From contig NZ_JAHHTD010000007.1 in the NCBI RefSeq assembly GCF_020024835.1, forward strand, positions 1-36,824: DNA of 36,824 nucleotides, written 5' to 3'. Origin of the DNA: Campylobacter sp. GTDB taxonomy: Bacteria; Campylobacterota; Campylobacteria; Campylobacterales; Campylobacteraceae. Each line of letters opens with the position of its first letter. Positions within the stretch are counted from its first letter, which is position 1. The position numbers and the translations under genes were made by a program. The notes below the pieces were generated by a model. The model had not been told where the DNA came from, ran no database searches, and worked only from the letters and a program-made list of their open reading frames with translations. This document shows positions 7,848 to 16,964 of this stretch, in pieces.

Positions 7848-8500
7848 ATTTAAGAAATAAAATCATCATACACGATGATTTTGATTTTATACAAGATAAA
7901 CTTATCGAGGAATTTGGAGCTAACAAAATCAAGTTTTTCATACCTAAAAATCCTGATATTGAACTAAGACTTAATGATTTAACCTATGATAAAAATGCTC
8001 AAGCAACAGCAAAGGCTATAATGAAAGAAAGTTATATAGCTGAATCTAATACTAAAATTATAGTTATTATGGCAAGAGCTTTTCGTGAAGAAGCACAAAA
8101 TTTTTTATTAAAAATTTTTGAAGAACCACCTAAAAATGTTTGTTTTGTTATAGTTGCTCCATCTAAGAATGTTTTTTTGCCTACTATTCTTTCAAGATTT
8201 ATAGTAGAAAAATATAAGATTAAAAAGGAAAAATTTCCACTTAAAATTGATTTTAATAAAATTGATTTATCTAGCATTTTAAATTTTATAAAGCAGTATG
8301 AAAATGTAGATAAAAATGAGTGCTTAAGTATTATTGACTCTTTAAGTTATGAGTCTTTTAAACAGGGGATTAAATTAAATGATGATGAAATAGATTTTTT
8401 TTATAAAGCTTATGAGCTTATAAAATTAAATGCTAAGCCGTCTATTGTATTAAGCACCATTATGTTGATATTATATGAGAGAAAAAATGAAAATTACTAA
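7844..8500 (+). CDS. holB: DNA polymerase III delta' clamp-loader subunit
   Basis: A short 218-residue delta' protein, part of the clamp loader that places the sliding clamp on DNA. Visible family features are AREEAQNFLLKIFEEPP-like residues 85-101 (FREEAQNFLLKIFEEPP) and the sensor-type motif PTILSR near residue 120. There is no Walker A, as expected for delta'. The usual C-terminal collar domain is reduced, which is normal for epsilonproteobacteria. I used the TTG start at 7844 because it overlaps the hobA stop as TTGA and the protein then begins directly before the first strand; there is no nearby ATG. Confidence 0.8.
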   Translation: MNLRNKIIIHDDFDFIQDKLIEEFGANKIKFFIPKNPDIELRLNDLTYDKNAQATAKAIMKESYIAESNTKIIVIMARAFREEAQNFLLKIFEEPPKNVCFVIVAPSKNVFLPTILSRFIVEKYKIKKEKFPLKIDFNKIDLSSILNFIKQYENVDKNECLSIIDSLSYESFKQGIKLNDDEIDFFYKAYELIKLNAKPSIVLSTIMLILYERKNENY

Positions 8501-9626
8501 AATTAATTCAAATACTAAATTTAAACAAATTTCATCTTTAATTAAACCTCACAAAATAGGTGAAAAAATAATGAGCAAAAAGGCTCAAATTCATTTTTTT
8601 TACATTCAAAATTTAAAAGCACCCGCTGCAAATATACTAAAACAAGACGCTTTAAGGATAGGAGCAGAACTTGTAACTCATAAAGAAGTGATATTAGGAA
8701 AAGATTATACAAATGCTTTGTTGATGGCTACAGATGAGCAAATTCAAAAACTTATATTTAAAGAAAAAATGCAAGATTTTGATTTAAAAGACTTAGCAAT
8801 ATTTTTAGAAAAATCATTTAACAAGCCAGCATATCCACAATTAATGGCTGTTTTAAATATCAATAATGATAGTTTTAATCCACAAAGTAGAGTTAATGAA
8901 TTTACTTTTGAAAAAAGATTAAATGAGCTTATTGAGTTAAAACCAGATTTTATAGACATAGGTGCTGTATCATCAAGACCTGGTAGTGTGTATTGTGGTA
9001 AAAAGGAGGAATTTAAGCGCTTAAAAAATATACTTGATTTAATATATAAAAAATCATATTACAAAGAAAGTATTTTTAGCTTAGATAGTTTTGATGAATA
9101 TTCCTTAGAATACGCACTTGATAGAGGATTTAGATTAATTAATGATATTAGCGGACTTGCTAATGAAAATTTAGCTAAACTTGCTGTTAAATTTAATGCA
9201 AATTATTGTCTTATGCATATGCAAAATACTCCATTAACTATGCAAAATAATCCCTCTTATAAAGATATCATACAAGAGCTTAGTGATTTTTTTGAAGAAA
9301 AATTATTAGTTTTAAAGCAATATGGTGTTAAAGATGTAATTTTAGATGTTGGTATAGGTTTTGGAAAAACTTCTAAGCACAATATGATACTTATTAAACA
9401 TTTAGAACATTTTTTACAATTTCAAAAGCCATTGTTAATAGGAGCTAGTAGAAAAAGTATGATAGATGTGTATTTTCCAAGTAAAATTGAAGAAAGATTA
9501 GCTGGTAGTTTGTATTTGCATTTAGAAGCTTTTAAAAATGGTGCAAGTATTATAAGAACGCATGATTTATATGAGCATAAGCAAATGTTTGAACTAGTAA
9601 AAGCTATAGATGAGGTTACAATATGA
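8487..9626 (+). CDS. folP: Dihydropteroate synthase with N-terminal extension
   Basis: Joins 6-hydroxymethyl-dihydropterin pyrophosphate to p-aminobenzoate in folate synthesis; target of sulfonamides. From the ATG at 8487 it is 379 residues, longer than the usual 270-290. The first about 110 residues are an extension found in Campylobacter FolP; its role is not known to me. The TIM-barrel domain follows with AVLNINNDSFNP, DIGAVSSRPGS (usual GESTRPG variant), INDISG, CLMHMQN, DVGIGFGK and GASRKS, ending with IIRTHDLYEHKQM. An ATG 12 bp further upstream (8475) is in frame but has no ribosome site; 8487 has a GAGAGAAAA leader. It overlaps holB by 14 bp and ligA by 4. Confidence 0.88.
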   Translation: MKITKINSNTKFKQISSLIKPHKIGEKIMSKKAQIHFFYIQNLKAPAANILKQDALRIGAELVTHKEVILGKDYTNALLMATDEQIQKLIFKEKMQDFDLKDLAIFLEKSFNKPAYPQLMAVLNINNDSFNPQSRVNEFTFEKRLNELIELKPDFIDIGAVSSRPGSVYCGKKEEFKRLKNILDLIYKKSYYKESIFSLDSFDEYSLEYALDRGFRLINDISGLANENLAKLAVKFNANYCLMHMQNTPLTMQNNPSYKDIIQELSDFFEEKLLVLKQYGVKDVILDVGIGFGKTSKHNMILIKHLEHFLQFQKPLLIGASRKSMIDVYFPSKIEERLAGSLYLHLEAFKNGASIIRTHDLYEHKQMFELVKAIDEVTI

Positions 9627-11566
9627 CTTATGAAGAGTATTTGAAAAATGTAAAACTTGCTAATTTATGGATGAGGGCATATTATGAAGAAGATGAGCCT
9701 TTAGCAAGCGATGATGAATATGATAAACTTATTAGAGAGCTTAAAGAATTTGAAAATATTAACAAAGACAAAATCGACAAGGAATCTCCTACTCAAAAAA
9801 TAGCACCAACTTTGCAAAGTGAATTTCATAAAATTACTCATCTAAGTAAAATGTGGTCGATGGAAGATGTATTTAATGATGATGAATTTAAAGCTTGGGC
9901 TAAGAGAGCAAAAAATGAATATGATTTTTTTATAGAACCTAAATTTGATGGAGCTAGTTTAAATTTAGTTTATGAAAATGGTTATTTAATCAGCGGTGCC
10001 ACAAGGGGTGATGGGCAAATTGGAGAAAATGTTACTTTAAATGTTAAAATGATTGATAATATTCCACAAACTATAGCTTATAAAGAAAAGATTGAGATTC
10101 GCGGTGAAGTAGTTATTTTAAAGGAAGATTTTGTAAAAATTAATCAAAAAAGGCTAGAAGATAATTTAAGTGTATTTGCTAATCCACGTAATATGGCCAG
10201 TGGATCATTAAGACAACTTGATACAAAAATAACTAAAGAAAGAAAATTAAAATTTTTTCCTTGGGGAATAGGTTATAACACTTTAAATTTTTCAAAACAT
10301 TCGCAAGTAGTGGAATTTATAAGAAATCTTGGTTTTTTAAAAGATGATTTTGCATTTTATTGTAAAGATATTGATGAGGTATTAAAAAAATATAAAGAAT
10401 TGTTAAATTTAAGAGATACAAAATCTATGATGATAGATGGTATGGTCGTAAGAGTGGATAATTTAAAACATTGTCAGTTGCTAGGATATACAATTAAGTT
10501 TCCTAAATTTATGGTAGCTTTTAAATTTCCAGCTTTAGAAAAAACTACCACTTTACTTGGAATTAATCTGCAAGTAGGAAGAAGTGGTGTTATTACTCCT
10601 GTTGCTGTGTTAGAGCCAGTAAATTTAGATGGAGTTATAGTTAAATCAGCGACTTTACATAATTTTGATGAAATTTCTCGACTTGATTTAAAAATAGGTG
10701 ATAGTGTAAATGTGATACGTAGTGGAGATGTAATTCCTAAGATTACTAAGGTTTTTACTCAAAGAAGAGATGGTTTAGAACTTAGTATAACTAAGCCTAA
10801 AATTTGTCCAGAATGCGCTAGTGAGCTTTTAGATGAAGGTGCGTTTTTAAAATGTCAAAATTTAGATTGTAAAGCAAGATTGATAAATTCTATTATTTAT
10901 TTTGTTTCTAAAAAATGTCTTAATATTGATGGGCTCGGTGAAAATATAGTTGAGCTTTTATTTAAAGAAGGAAAGATTACTAATATTGAGAGTATTTTTT
11001 TTCTAAAACATAGTGATTTTGAAAATTTAGAAGGTTTTAAAGAAAAAAAGATTGCAAATATTTTAAATGCTATTAAAGAGGCAAAAAATTGTCCTTTAAG
11101 TAAATTTATCACAGCCTTGGGTATTGAGCATATTGGTGAAGTAGCGGCTAAAAAATTAGCTAATACTTTCGGATTTGCTTGGTATAAGCAAGATTATAAT
11201 ACATATGAAAATTTAGAAGGTTTTGGTAAGCAAATGGCAAAAAGCTTGCAAGAATTTATTAAAGTTAATTATCATAGGATTGAGCATTTTTATGAGATTT
11301 TAATTTTAGAAGAAGAAAAAAATACAATAACACACAATGTAAATATTTCTAATAAAATTTTTGTTATCACTGGAACTTTATCCAAATCAAGAGATGAATT
11401 TAAGCAATTACTAGAACTTTATGGAGCTAAAGTAAGCTCTAGTGTGTCTAAAAAAACTGATTTTCTTTTATATGGAGAAGATGCTGGAAGTAAATTGCAA
11501 AAGGCACAAGAATTAGGGGTTAAATGTATTAGCGAAATAGAATTTTATAAGTTATTAAAAGAATGA
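9623..11566 (+). CDS. ligA: NAD-dependent DNA ligase
   Basis: A 647-residue LigA that seals nicks in replication and repair using NAD. The Ia domain is followed by the adenylation domain with the lysine motif EPKFDGAS near residue 113, GATRGDG, and GEVVILKEDF. Then come the OB fold (VGRSGVITPVAVLEPV), a four-cysteine zinc finger (CPEC...CQNLDC near 393-414), helix-hairpin-helix repeats (ALGIEHIGEVAAKKLA) and a C-terminal BRCT domain (about 572-647, FVITGTLSKSRDEF). All modules are complete. ATGA overlap with folP indicates coupling. Confidence 0.96.
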   Translation: MTYEEYLKNVKLANLWMRAYYEEDEPLASDDEYDKLIRELKEFENINKDKIDKESPTQKIAPTLQSEFHKITHLSKMWSMEDVFNDDEFKAWAKRAKNEYDFFIEPKFDGASLNLVYENGYLISGATRGDGQIGENVTLNVKMIDNIPQTIAYKEKIEIRGEVVILKEDFVKINQKRLEDNLSVFANPRNMASGSLRQLDTKITKERKLKFFPWGIGYNTLNFSKHSQVVEFIRNLGFLKDDFAFYCKDIDEVLKKYKELLNLRDTKSMMIDGMVVRVDNLKHCQLLGYTIKFPKFMVAFKFPALEKTTTLLGINLQVGRSGVITPVAVLEPVNLDGVIVKSATLHNFDEISRLDLKIGDSVNVIRSGDVIPKITKVFTQRRDGLELSITKPKICPECASELLDEGAFLKCQNLDCKARLINSIIYFVSKKCLNIDGLGENIVELLFKEGKITNIESIFFLKHSDFENLEGFKEKKIANILNAIKEAKNCPLSKFITALGIEHIGEVAAKKLANTFGFAWYKQDYNTYENLEGFGKQMAKSLQEFIKVNYHRIEHFYEILILEEEKNTITHNVNISNKIFVITGTLSKSRDEFKQLLELYGAKVSSSVSKKTDFLLYGEDAGSKLQKAQELGVKCISEIEFYKLLKE

Positions 11567-11571
11567 TATAA

Positions 11572-12294
11572 ATGAGATTTGATGTTTTTGTAAGCCAAAA
11601 ATTAAATATTAGTCGAAATAAGGCATATGAATTGATAGAAAATCAGCAAATATTGCTAAATGGTGAATTTAAAAAGACTTCTTATAATATAGAAAGTATT
11701 AAACCTTTAGCAGATGAAAATTTCAAATTAACACTTTTAGAAGAATTTTTTGTAAGTAGAGCTGCATATAAATTAAAGTATTTTTTACAAAATTATTCTA
11801 TTGATATTGCAAATAAAATTTGTCTTGATATAGGATCATCTACAGGAGGATTTGTGCAGATTTTACATCAAAAAAATGCTAAAACAATTTACGCTTTAGA
11901 TGTAGGCTCTAATCAACTTCATCAGGATTTGAAAACATTAGATAATATTATTTTATGTGAAAATACAGATTTAAGAAATTTTAATAGCAAAATAAAATTT
12001 GATGTAATCACTTGTGATGTGAGTTTTATATCATTGATACATTTGCTATCTTATATTAATAATTTAGCAAAAGATATGATTATTTTACTTTTTAAACCTC
12101 AATTTGAAGTTGGAAAAAATATCAAACGCAATAAAAATGGCGTTGTAAAAGATGAAAAAGCTATTAAACAAGCTAGGGCTAATTTTGAAAAAGAATGTGC
12201 TAAGCTTGGTTGGATTTTACAAGCAACACAAATTTCAAAGTTAAAAGGAAAGGAAGGTAATGTGGAATTTTTCTACGCCTATAGAAAAATTTAA
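11572..12294 (+). CDS. tlyA: TlyA-type rRNA 2'-O-methyltransferase
   Basis: A 240-residue protein with an N-terminal S4 RNA-binding domain (about 1-58, beginning RFDVFVSQKLNISRNKAYEL) and an FtsJ-like SAM methyltransferase domain (VSRAAYKLKYFL, then DIGSSTGGFVQIL, ALDVGSNQL, and KPQFEVGK). TlyA methylates ribose 2'-OH of C1920 in 23S rRNA, and type II enzymes also C1409 of 16S rRNA; Campylobacter forms are short type I enzymes that affect capreomycin sensitivity. It starts 5 bp after ligA. The ribF start lies inside its last 35 bp, preceded by a good ribosome site. Confidence 0.9.
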   Translation: MRFDVFVSQKLNISRNKAYELIENQQILLNGEFKKTSYNIESIKPLADENFKLTLLEEFFVSRAAYKLKYFLQNYSIDIANKICLDIGSSTGGFVQILHQKNAKTIYALDVGSNQLHQDLKTLDNIILCENTDLRNFNSKIKFDVITCDVSFISLIHLLSYINNLAKDMIILLFKPQFEVGKNIKRNKNGVVKDEKAIKQARANFEKECAKLGWILQATQISKLKGKEGNVEFFYAYRKI

Positions 12295-13111
12295 TATTAA
12301 AAATTTAGCTATAGGATGTTTTGATGGTATGCATCTTGGGCATTTAGAGCTTTGTAAGCATTTAGATAAAAATTCTGCACTTTTAATTATTTTTAAGAAT
12401 GAAGATAATTTTTTGACACCAAGAAATTTTAGAAATAAAATTGTGAATTTACCATTAGTTTTTTTGAATTTTGAAAAAATCAAACATTTAAATGCAAAAG
12501 ATTTTTTAAATTTATTATTAAATGAATTTAATAATCTAGAAAAAATCGTCGTAGGATATGATTTTAAATTTGGTAAAGAAAGAAAGTGGAGTGCTAAAAA
12601 TATACAAGAACTCTGTGGAATTAAAACTATTATTGTAGATGAATTTAAAAAAAATAATGTAAGCGTTCATACGAGTATGATTAAAAAAATGTTGCAAAAT
12701 GGACAAGTTTTTGACGCTAAAATATATCTTGGTAGATTTTATAATATCATTGCAGACGTTGTTAAGGGGCAAGGTATTGGTTCAAAATTATTATTTGCAA
12801 CAATTAATTTAAAAGCAAATAATTTTTTTTTACCAAAAAATGGTGTTTATGCAAGTATTGTTAAATTTTATCACAAATCTTTTCATAGCATTACATTTTT
12901 GGGCATACGATCAACGGATAAAAACTTTTCATTAGAAACACATATTTTAATGGATAATTTTAATGAGCTAGTGCCACAGAGTGTAGAGCTTGAATTTATT
13001 TATTATATAAGAGAAAATAAACAATTTGATAATTTTATAGATTTAAAAAAACAAATTAGCCAAGATATTGTGCAGGCTAAGCAAATTTTAGGAAATTTAA
13101 ATGAAAGATAA
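12260..13111 (+). CDS. ribF: Bifunctional riboflavin kinase / FAD synthetase
   Basis: A 283-residue protein converting riboflavin to FMN and FMN to FAD. The N-terminal adenylyltransferase domain has the nucleotidyl-transferase signature GCFDGMHLGH near residues 19-28, and YDFKFGKER. The C-terminal kinase domain carries GQGIGSKLLFATINL, a divergent form of the GxxGFPTAN motif in which Thr and Asn are kept and Pro is replaced, then LPKNGVYAS and the terminal FIDLKKQISQDIVQAK helix. The ATG at 12260 is preceded by AGGAAGG and lies 35 bp inside tlyA. Confidence 0.9.
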   Translation: MWNFSTPIEKFNIKNLAIGCFDGMHLGHLELCKHLDKNSALLIIFKNEDNFLTPRNFRNKIVNLPLVFLNFEKIKHLNAKDFLNLLLNEFNNLEKIVVGYDFKFGKERKWSAKNIQELCGIKTIIVDEFKKNNVSVHTSMIKKMLQNGQVFDAKIYLGRFYNIIADVVKGQGIGSKLLFATINLKANNFFLPKNGVYASIVKFYHKSFHSITFLGIRSTDKNFSLETHILMDNFNELVPQSVELEFIYYIRENKQFDNFIDLKKQISQDIVQAKQILGNLNER

Positions 13112-13805
13112 TATTTTTCAAAAGCCTTTAGAAAAACAATTTGAATTTGATGCTGATGTTGCTAGTGTTTTTGATGATATGGTTTCACGATCTGTGCCAT
13201 TTTATACTCAAAATCTTAAACTTATAGTGGATATTGTTGCATATTTTGCACAAAATAGTGCTAAAATTTGCGATCTTGGTTGTTCTACTTCTAGTTTATT
13301 GTTGGCATTATTTGAAAGAAGAAAAGATCTTATCTTAAGCGGTGTTGATAATGCTCAAGCTATGTTAAATATAGCAAAAAATAAAACTAACGCTTTTGGA
13401 GCTAAGATAGATTTTTATAATAAAAATTTAGATGAATTTATTTTTTTTAAAAATGATATTTTTATAGCCACTTATACTATGCAATTTATTCGCCCGCAAA
13501 AAAGACAAGAGATTATTAACAAAATTTATGAGAATTTAAATGATAATGGTATTTTTATTATGAGTGAAAAAATTCTTTATGAAGATGCAAGAATTTCTAA
13601 AAAGATGATAGAAATTTATGAAAATTACAAACAAGAACAAGGCTATACTAGATTAGAAATTGCTACTAAAAGGGAAGCACTTGAAAATATCCTTATACCA
13701 TATACACAAAATGAAAATATCACAATGCTTAAAAATGCAGGTTTTGCAAAAATAGAAAGCATATTTAAATGGGTAAATTTTGAAACATTCGTGGCTTTTA
13801 AATAA
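13101..13805 (+). CDS. cmoA: Carboxy-SAM synthase for tRNA wobble modification
   Basis: A 234-residue class I methyltransferase-fold protein of the CmoA family, which makes carboxy-S-adenosylmethionine from prephenate and SAM. This is used by CmoB for 5-oxyacetyluridine at tRNA position 34. Diagnostic parts are FEFDADVASVFDDMVSRSVPFY at the N-terminus, the SAM loop CDLGCSTSSLLL (about 54-65), GVDNAQAML, and ATYTMQFIRPQKR. It overlaps ribF by 11 bp and is the last gene of the plus-strand run before a hairpin. No cmoB is in the window. Confidence 0.88.
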   Translation: MKDNIFQKPLEKQFEFDADVASVFDDMVSRSVPFYTQNLKLIVDIVAYFAQNSAKICDLGCSTSSLLLALFERRKDLILSGVDNAQAMLNIAKNKTNAFGAKIDFYNKNLDEFIFFKNDIFIATYTMQFIRPQKRQEIINKIYENLNDNGIFIMSEKILYEDARISKKMIEIYENYKQEQGYTRLEIATKREALENILIPYTQNENITMLKNAGFAKIESIFKWVNFETFVAFK

Positions 13806-13806
13806 A

Positions 13807-13832
13807 AATGTTTGATTTTTAAATCAAACATT
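13807..13832. terminator. Long hairpin terminator between cmoA and ychF
   Basis: A perfect 12-bp inverted repeat, AATGTTTGATTT then TT then AAATCAAACATT, lies between the convergent genes and includes the ychF stop codon. Read on the minus strand it is followed by TTTATTT, a U-rich tail that suits termination of the rpiB-ychF operon. On the plus strand the tail is A-rich, so it may only stabilise the cmoA transcript end. Confidence 0.72.
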
Positions 13833-14924
13833 AAATCTAAAATGTATCACATCTCCATCTTCGACAATATAATCTTTTCCTTCAAGGCGTAATTTTCCAG
13901 CTTCCTTAGCACCGCTTTCACCTTTATGAGTAATAAAATCCTCATAGGAGATTACTTCAGCTTTTATAAATCCTTTTTCAAAATCATTATGAATCACACT
14001 TGCTGCTTTTGGAGCTTTCCAGCCTTTTTGAATGGTCCATGATCGAACTTCAATTTCTCCAGCAGTAAAATAGCTAATTAAATTTAATTTTGAAAAAGCC
14101 GTGCGTATAACAACTTCAAGACCACTATTTTCTACACCTAGAGATTTTAAAAACTCTTCACTTTCTTCATCACTTAAGTCTATCATTTCTTCTTCTATTT
14201 TAGAACAAAGCTTAATGACTTCATATCCTGATTTAGAAGCAAATTCTTTTAAAGCTTTCACGTATTCATTATCGTTTAAAAGAGAATTTTCATCTACATT
14301 AGCGCCAAAAATTACTTCTTTAGCAGATAATAATCTTAATTCTTTTATGAGTGCATTATAAATTTCATTTTTATTTGAGAAAGAATTTGCATTGTTATTT
14401 TGATTTAAATGCTCTAAAAGTGCATTGGCAACTTCAAGAGTTTCTTTAGCTCCTTTTTCGTTAGCTTTTACACCTTTTGTAAGTTTTTCTATTTTTTTAC
14501 TAAGTTGTTCAATATCTGCTAAAATCAGCTCTGTTTCTATGATTTGTGCATCTCGCACAGGATCTATACTTCCTGCTATATGAGTGATATTTTCATCATC
14601 AAAACAACGAACTATGTGTAAAATCATTTCTGTTTCTCGTATATTTGCAAGAAATTTATTTCCTAGACCTTCACCTTTGCTAGCACCTGCAACTAAACCA
14701 GCTATATCAACAAATTCTATATTTGATTTTATGATTTTTTGAGGACGGGCTATTTTAGCTAATTCTTTCAAGCGATGATCGGGCACTGCAACTATAGCTT
14801 TATTTGGTTCAATAGTGCAAAATGGATAATTTGCGCTTTCTGCATTTTGTGCTTTTGTTAAAGCATTAAAAGTTGTAGATTTACCAACGTTTGGAAGACC
14901 TACTATGCCAACTGATAAACTCAT
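13824..14924 (-). CDS. ychF: YchF/Ola1 ribosome-binding ATPase
   Basis: A 366-residue Obg-related P-loop protein. G1 is GLPNVGKST (about residues 7-15), G3 is DIAGLV, and the G4 position is NVDE instead of NKxD, the family hallmark linked to preference for ATP over GTP. A coiled-coil arm follows in the middle and a C-terminal TGS domain ends FRFNV. It binds ribosomes and is implicated in translation and stress responses. The frame is open to 14963, but the ATG at 14924 gives the conserved start MSLSVGIVGLPN and overlaps the pepA stop as ATGA. Confidence 0.94.
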   Translation of the reverse strand: MSLSVGIVGLPNVGKSTTFNALTKAQNAESANYPFCTIEPNKAIVAVPDHRLKELAKIARPQKIIKSNIEFVDIAGLVAGASKGEGLGNKFLANIRETEMILHIVRCFDDENITHIAGSIDPVRDAQIIETELILADIEQLSKKIEKLTKGVKANEKGAKETLEVANALLEHLNQNNNANSFSNKNEIYNALIKELRLLSAKEVIFGANVDENSLLNDNEYVKALKEFASKSGYEVIKLCSKIEEEMIDLSDEESEEFLKSLGVENSGLEVVIRTAFSKLNLISYFTAGEIEVRSWTIQKGWKAPKAASVIHNDFEKGFIKAEVISYEDFITHKGESGAKEAGKLRLEGKDYIVEDGDVIHFRFNV

Positions 14925-16372
14925 TGATTTTTCCTTGAAAGATAAAGTAAATAAGTAAGACACATTCTTACTCCAGCTGAACTTGCTCCAAAGCTATGAT
15001 AAGCCCAATTTTTCTCTAAATAAGCAGGACCTGCTATATCTAAATGCAACCATTTATCTTTATATTCATCTTTAATAAAAGAATTTAAAAATAATCCAGC
15101 CGTAATAGCTCCGCCATATCTACTAGATGATGTATTACTAACATCTGCTATATTTGACTTTATAAGTTCTTTTAAATAAGGATTAAAATGTAAAATAGTG
15201 GCTAAATCCCCACTTTTTTTACTAATTTTATAAAAATTATTTTGTAATTCTTCATTATTCCCCATAATGGCACTTGTATATTCTCCAAGTCCTACAACGC
15301 AGGCTCCAGTAAGTGTGGCAAGGTCTATGATTAGATCAGGTTTTAAGTCTTGAGCATAAGATAAACAATCAGCTAAAACTAGCCTACCTTCAGCATCGGT
15401 ATTTCTAACTTCTATGCTTATTCCTTCTCTTGAAATAAGAATATCATCAGGTTTGTAAGCATTGCCACCTATCATATTCTCTGTAGCACCTATTATAGAG
15501 TGAATTTCTATGTCTAAATTTAATTCACTCGCTCCTTTTATGATAGCCATAACAGCAGCACCGCCACTTTTATCTGATTTCATTGTAAGCATATAATCAG
15601 CCGGCTTTAAACTAAGCCCACCACTATCGTAAGTTAGGCCTTTTCCGACAAATACTACTTTCATTTTTGAATTTTTTGGCTTATAAGATAGATGTATAAG
15701 CTTTGGTGGGTGAATTGAAGCACGATTTACAGCTAAAAATGCTTGCATTTTTTCTTTTTCTAAAAAATCACTTTCATAAATTTCACAAGAAATATTTTTA
15801 TCATTTTTAGCTAAGTCTAAAGCATCTTGAGCCATTTTACTTGGTGTGTATATTTGAGGAATTTCATTAACAATATCTTTTGCAAAATTACAAGCATTGG
15901 AAAAAATTTCTCCATATTTTATACCAATTTTAGCTTCATTAATATCGTATTTTTTATCATTAATTTCATCTTTTGATATGATTATATTTTTTAGTTTTGT
16001 TGGAGTTTTATCTTTTTTGTATTTATCAAATTCATATGCTCCAAAATTAAAACCTTGCACAAGAGCATTAAAGCTATTTACAACACAAGCTCCAACAACA
16101 CTTTTAGTTTTAACACTTTGAATTTCTAGTTTTTTTAAGGCTTTATACACATTTGCAAAAGCAAGTCTGATACTTTCATATTCTAAACTTTTTAATTCAC
16201 CATATATAATTTTATTTTGCATATCAAGGCATATACCTTCACCTTTAAAATTCATAATTTTAAAAAGTTCTTGACTTTTAAAATGGCTATCAATTTCTTT
16301 ATTTTGAATTAAAATAATTTCAAAATCAGCTTCTATGGAATTTATATCTTTATCTTTAAAATCAAAAATCAT
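14921..16372 (-). CDS. pepA: Leucyl aminopeptidase, M17 family
   Basis: A 483-residue cytosolic dizinc aminopeptidase. The C-terminal catalytic domain carries the metal and active-site segments VGKGLTYDSGGLSLKP (Lys and Asp ligands), MKSDKSGGAAVM, and the family signature NTDAEGRLVLAD (Asp, Glu, Arg). The N-terminal macro-like domain is divergent, as usual. It overlaps dedA and ychF by four bases each (ATGA), so three genes are translationally coupled. Known roles are peptide turnover; some PepA proteins also bind DNA, which cannot be judged here. Confidence 0.95.
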   Translation of the reverse strand: MIFDFKDKDINSIEADFEIILIQNKEIDSHFKSQELFKIMNFKGEGICLDMQNKIIYGELKSLEYESIRLAFANVYKALKKLEIQSVKTKSVVGACVVNSFNALVQGFNFGAYEFDKYKKDKTPTKLKNIIISKDEINDKKYDINEAKIGIKYGEIFSNACNFAKDIVNEIPQIYTPSKMAQDALDLAKNDKNISCEIYESDFLEKEKMQAFLAVNRASIHPPKLIHLSYKPKNSKMKVVFVGKGLTYDSGGLSLKPADYMLTMKSDKSGGAAVMAIIKGASELNLDIEIHSIIGATENMIGGNAYKPDDILISREGISIEVRNTDAEGRLVLADCLSYAQDLKPDLIIDLATLTGACVVGLGEYTSAIMGNNEELQNNFYKISKKSGDLATILHFNPYLKELIKSNIADVSNTSSSRYGGAITAGLFLNSFIKDEYKDKWLHLDIAGPAYLEKNWAYHSFGASSAGVRMCLTYLLYLSRKNQ

Positions 16373-16962
16373 TTACGAATCCTTTTTTTAAGTATTGATT
16401 TTTCTATTTGTTTTATGCTAAAAAATAATATTAACAAAAAGCAAGCTGCAATAGGTATTGCAAAATACCAATGTTTTCCAGCCCACTCAACACCAATCCA
16501 AATTTGCTTTCCAAAAAACCAAGCAAGCAATATAGTTATAGCCGCCCAAGCCCAAGCACTCATAAGATTGATGAAAGCAAATTTCTTAGCACTATATCTT
16601 GTTAATCCTATACTCATAGGTATTATAGTTCTAAAACCATACATATATCTTTGTATAAATATAATTGGCCAGCCAAAACGTTGCAGCAATAGGTGTGCTA
16701 TGGCAAATTTACGCCTTTGAGTGTGTAGCTTTTTTTGTATGTATTTTTTGTTATATCTTCCTATATAAAAATATATCTGATCCCCGATAAATCCTCCCAA
16801 ACCAGCTACAAAAATGATTAATCCTAAATTAACATGACCTTCGTGTGCGAAAATTCCTGCGAGAATTAAAGCGAGCTCACCTTCAAGTATGCACCATAAG
16901 AAAACTATAGCATAGGCCCAATTTTTATAATCGTATAAGAGTTGCTTTAAAAATTCTTCCAT
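16369..16962 (-). CDS. DedA-family inner-membrane protein
   Basis: A 197-residue polytopic membrane protein. It carries the DedA sequence marks: FLWCILEGELALILAG near residues 20-35, GGFIGDQIYFYIGR (about 56-69), and the FIQRYMYGFRTIIPMSIGL stretch with the conserved Arg and Pro. Transmembrane segments lie around 17-35, 45-63, 105-120, 135-155 and 165-185. DedA proteins are thought to act as lipid (undecaprenyl-phosphate or phospholipid) flippases and affect membrane potential and drug tolerance. The gene begins 2 bp after apt and overlaps pepA by four. Confidence 0.87.
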   Translation of the reverse strand: MEEFLKQLLYDYKNWAYAIVFLWCILEGELALILAGIFAHEGHVNLGLIIFVAGLGGFIGDQIYFYIGRYNKKYIQKKLHTQRRKFAIAHLLLQRFGWPIIFIQRYMYGFRTIIPMSIGLTRYSAKKFAFINLMSAWAWAAITILLAWFFGKQIWIGVEWAGKHWYFAIPIAACFLLILFFSIKQIEKSILKKRIRK

Positions 16963-16964
16963 TT

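Noticed and set aside
12241..12772. Minus-strand open frames over tlyA and ribF
   Set aside because: They lie fully opposite well-conserved coding sequence, show no family motif and have no ribosome site.
14101..14361. Plus-strand open frame opposite ychF
   Set aside because: It is the antisense shadow of the conserved ychF coding sequence, Ser/Leu-rich, with no ribosome site. Similar antisense frames opposite chuA, holB, folP, ligA, pepA, dedA, the MFS genes and the ABC genes were left out for the same reason.
14925..14963. Longer N-terminus for YchF starting at 14963
   Set aside because: The extra 13 residues overlap pepA and precede the conserved MSLSVGIVGLPN start; the ATGA overlap favours 14924.
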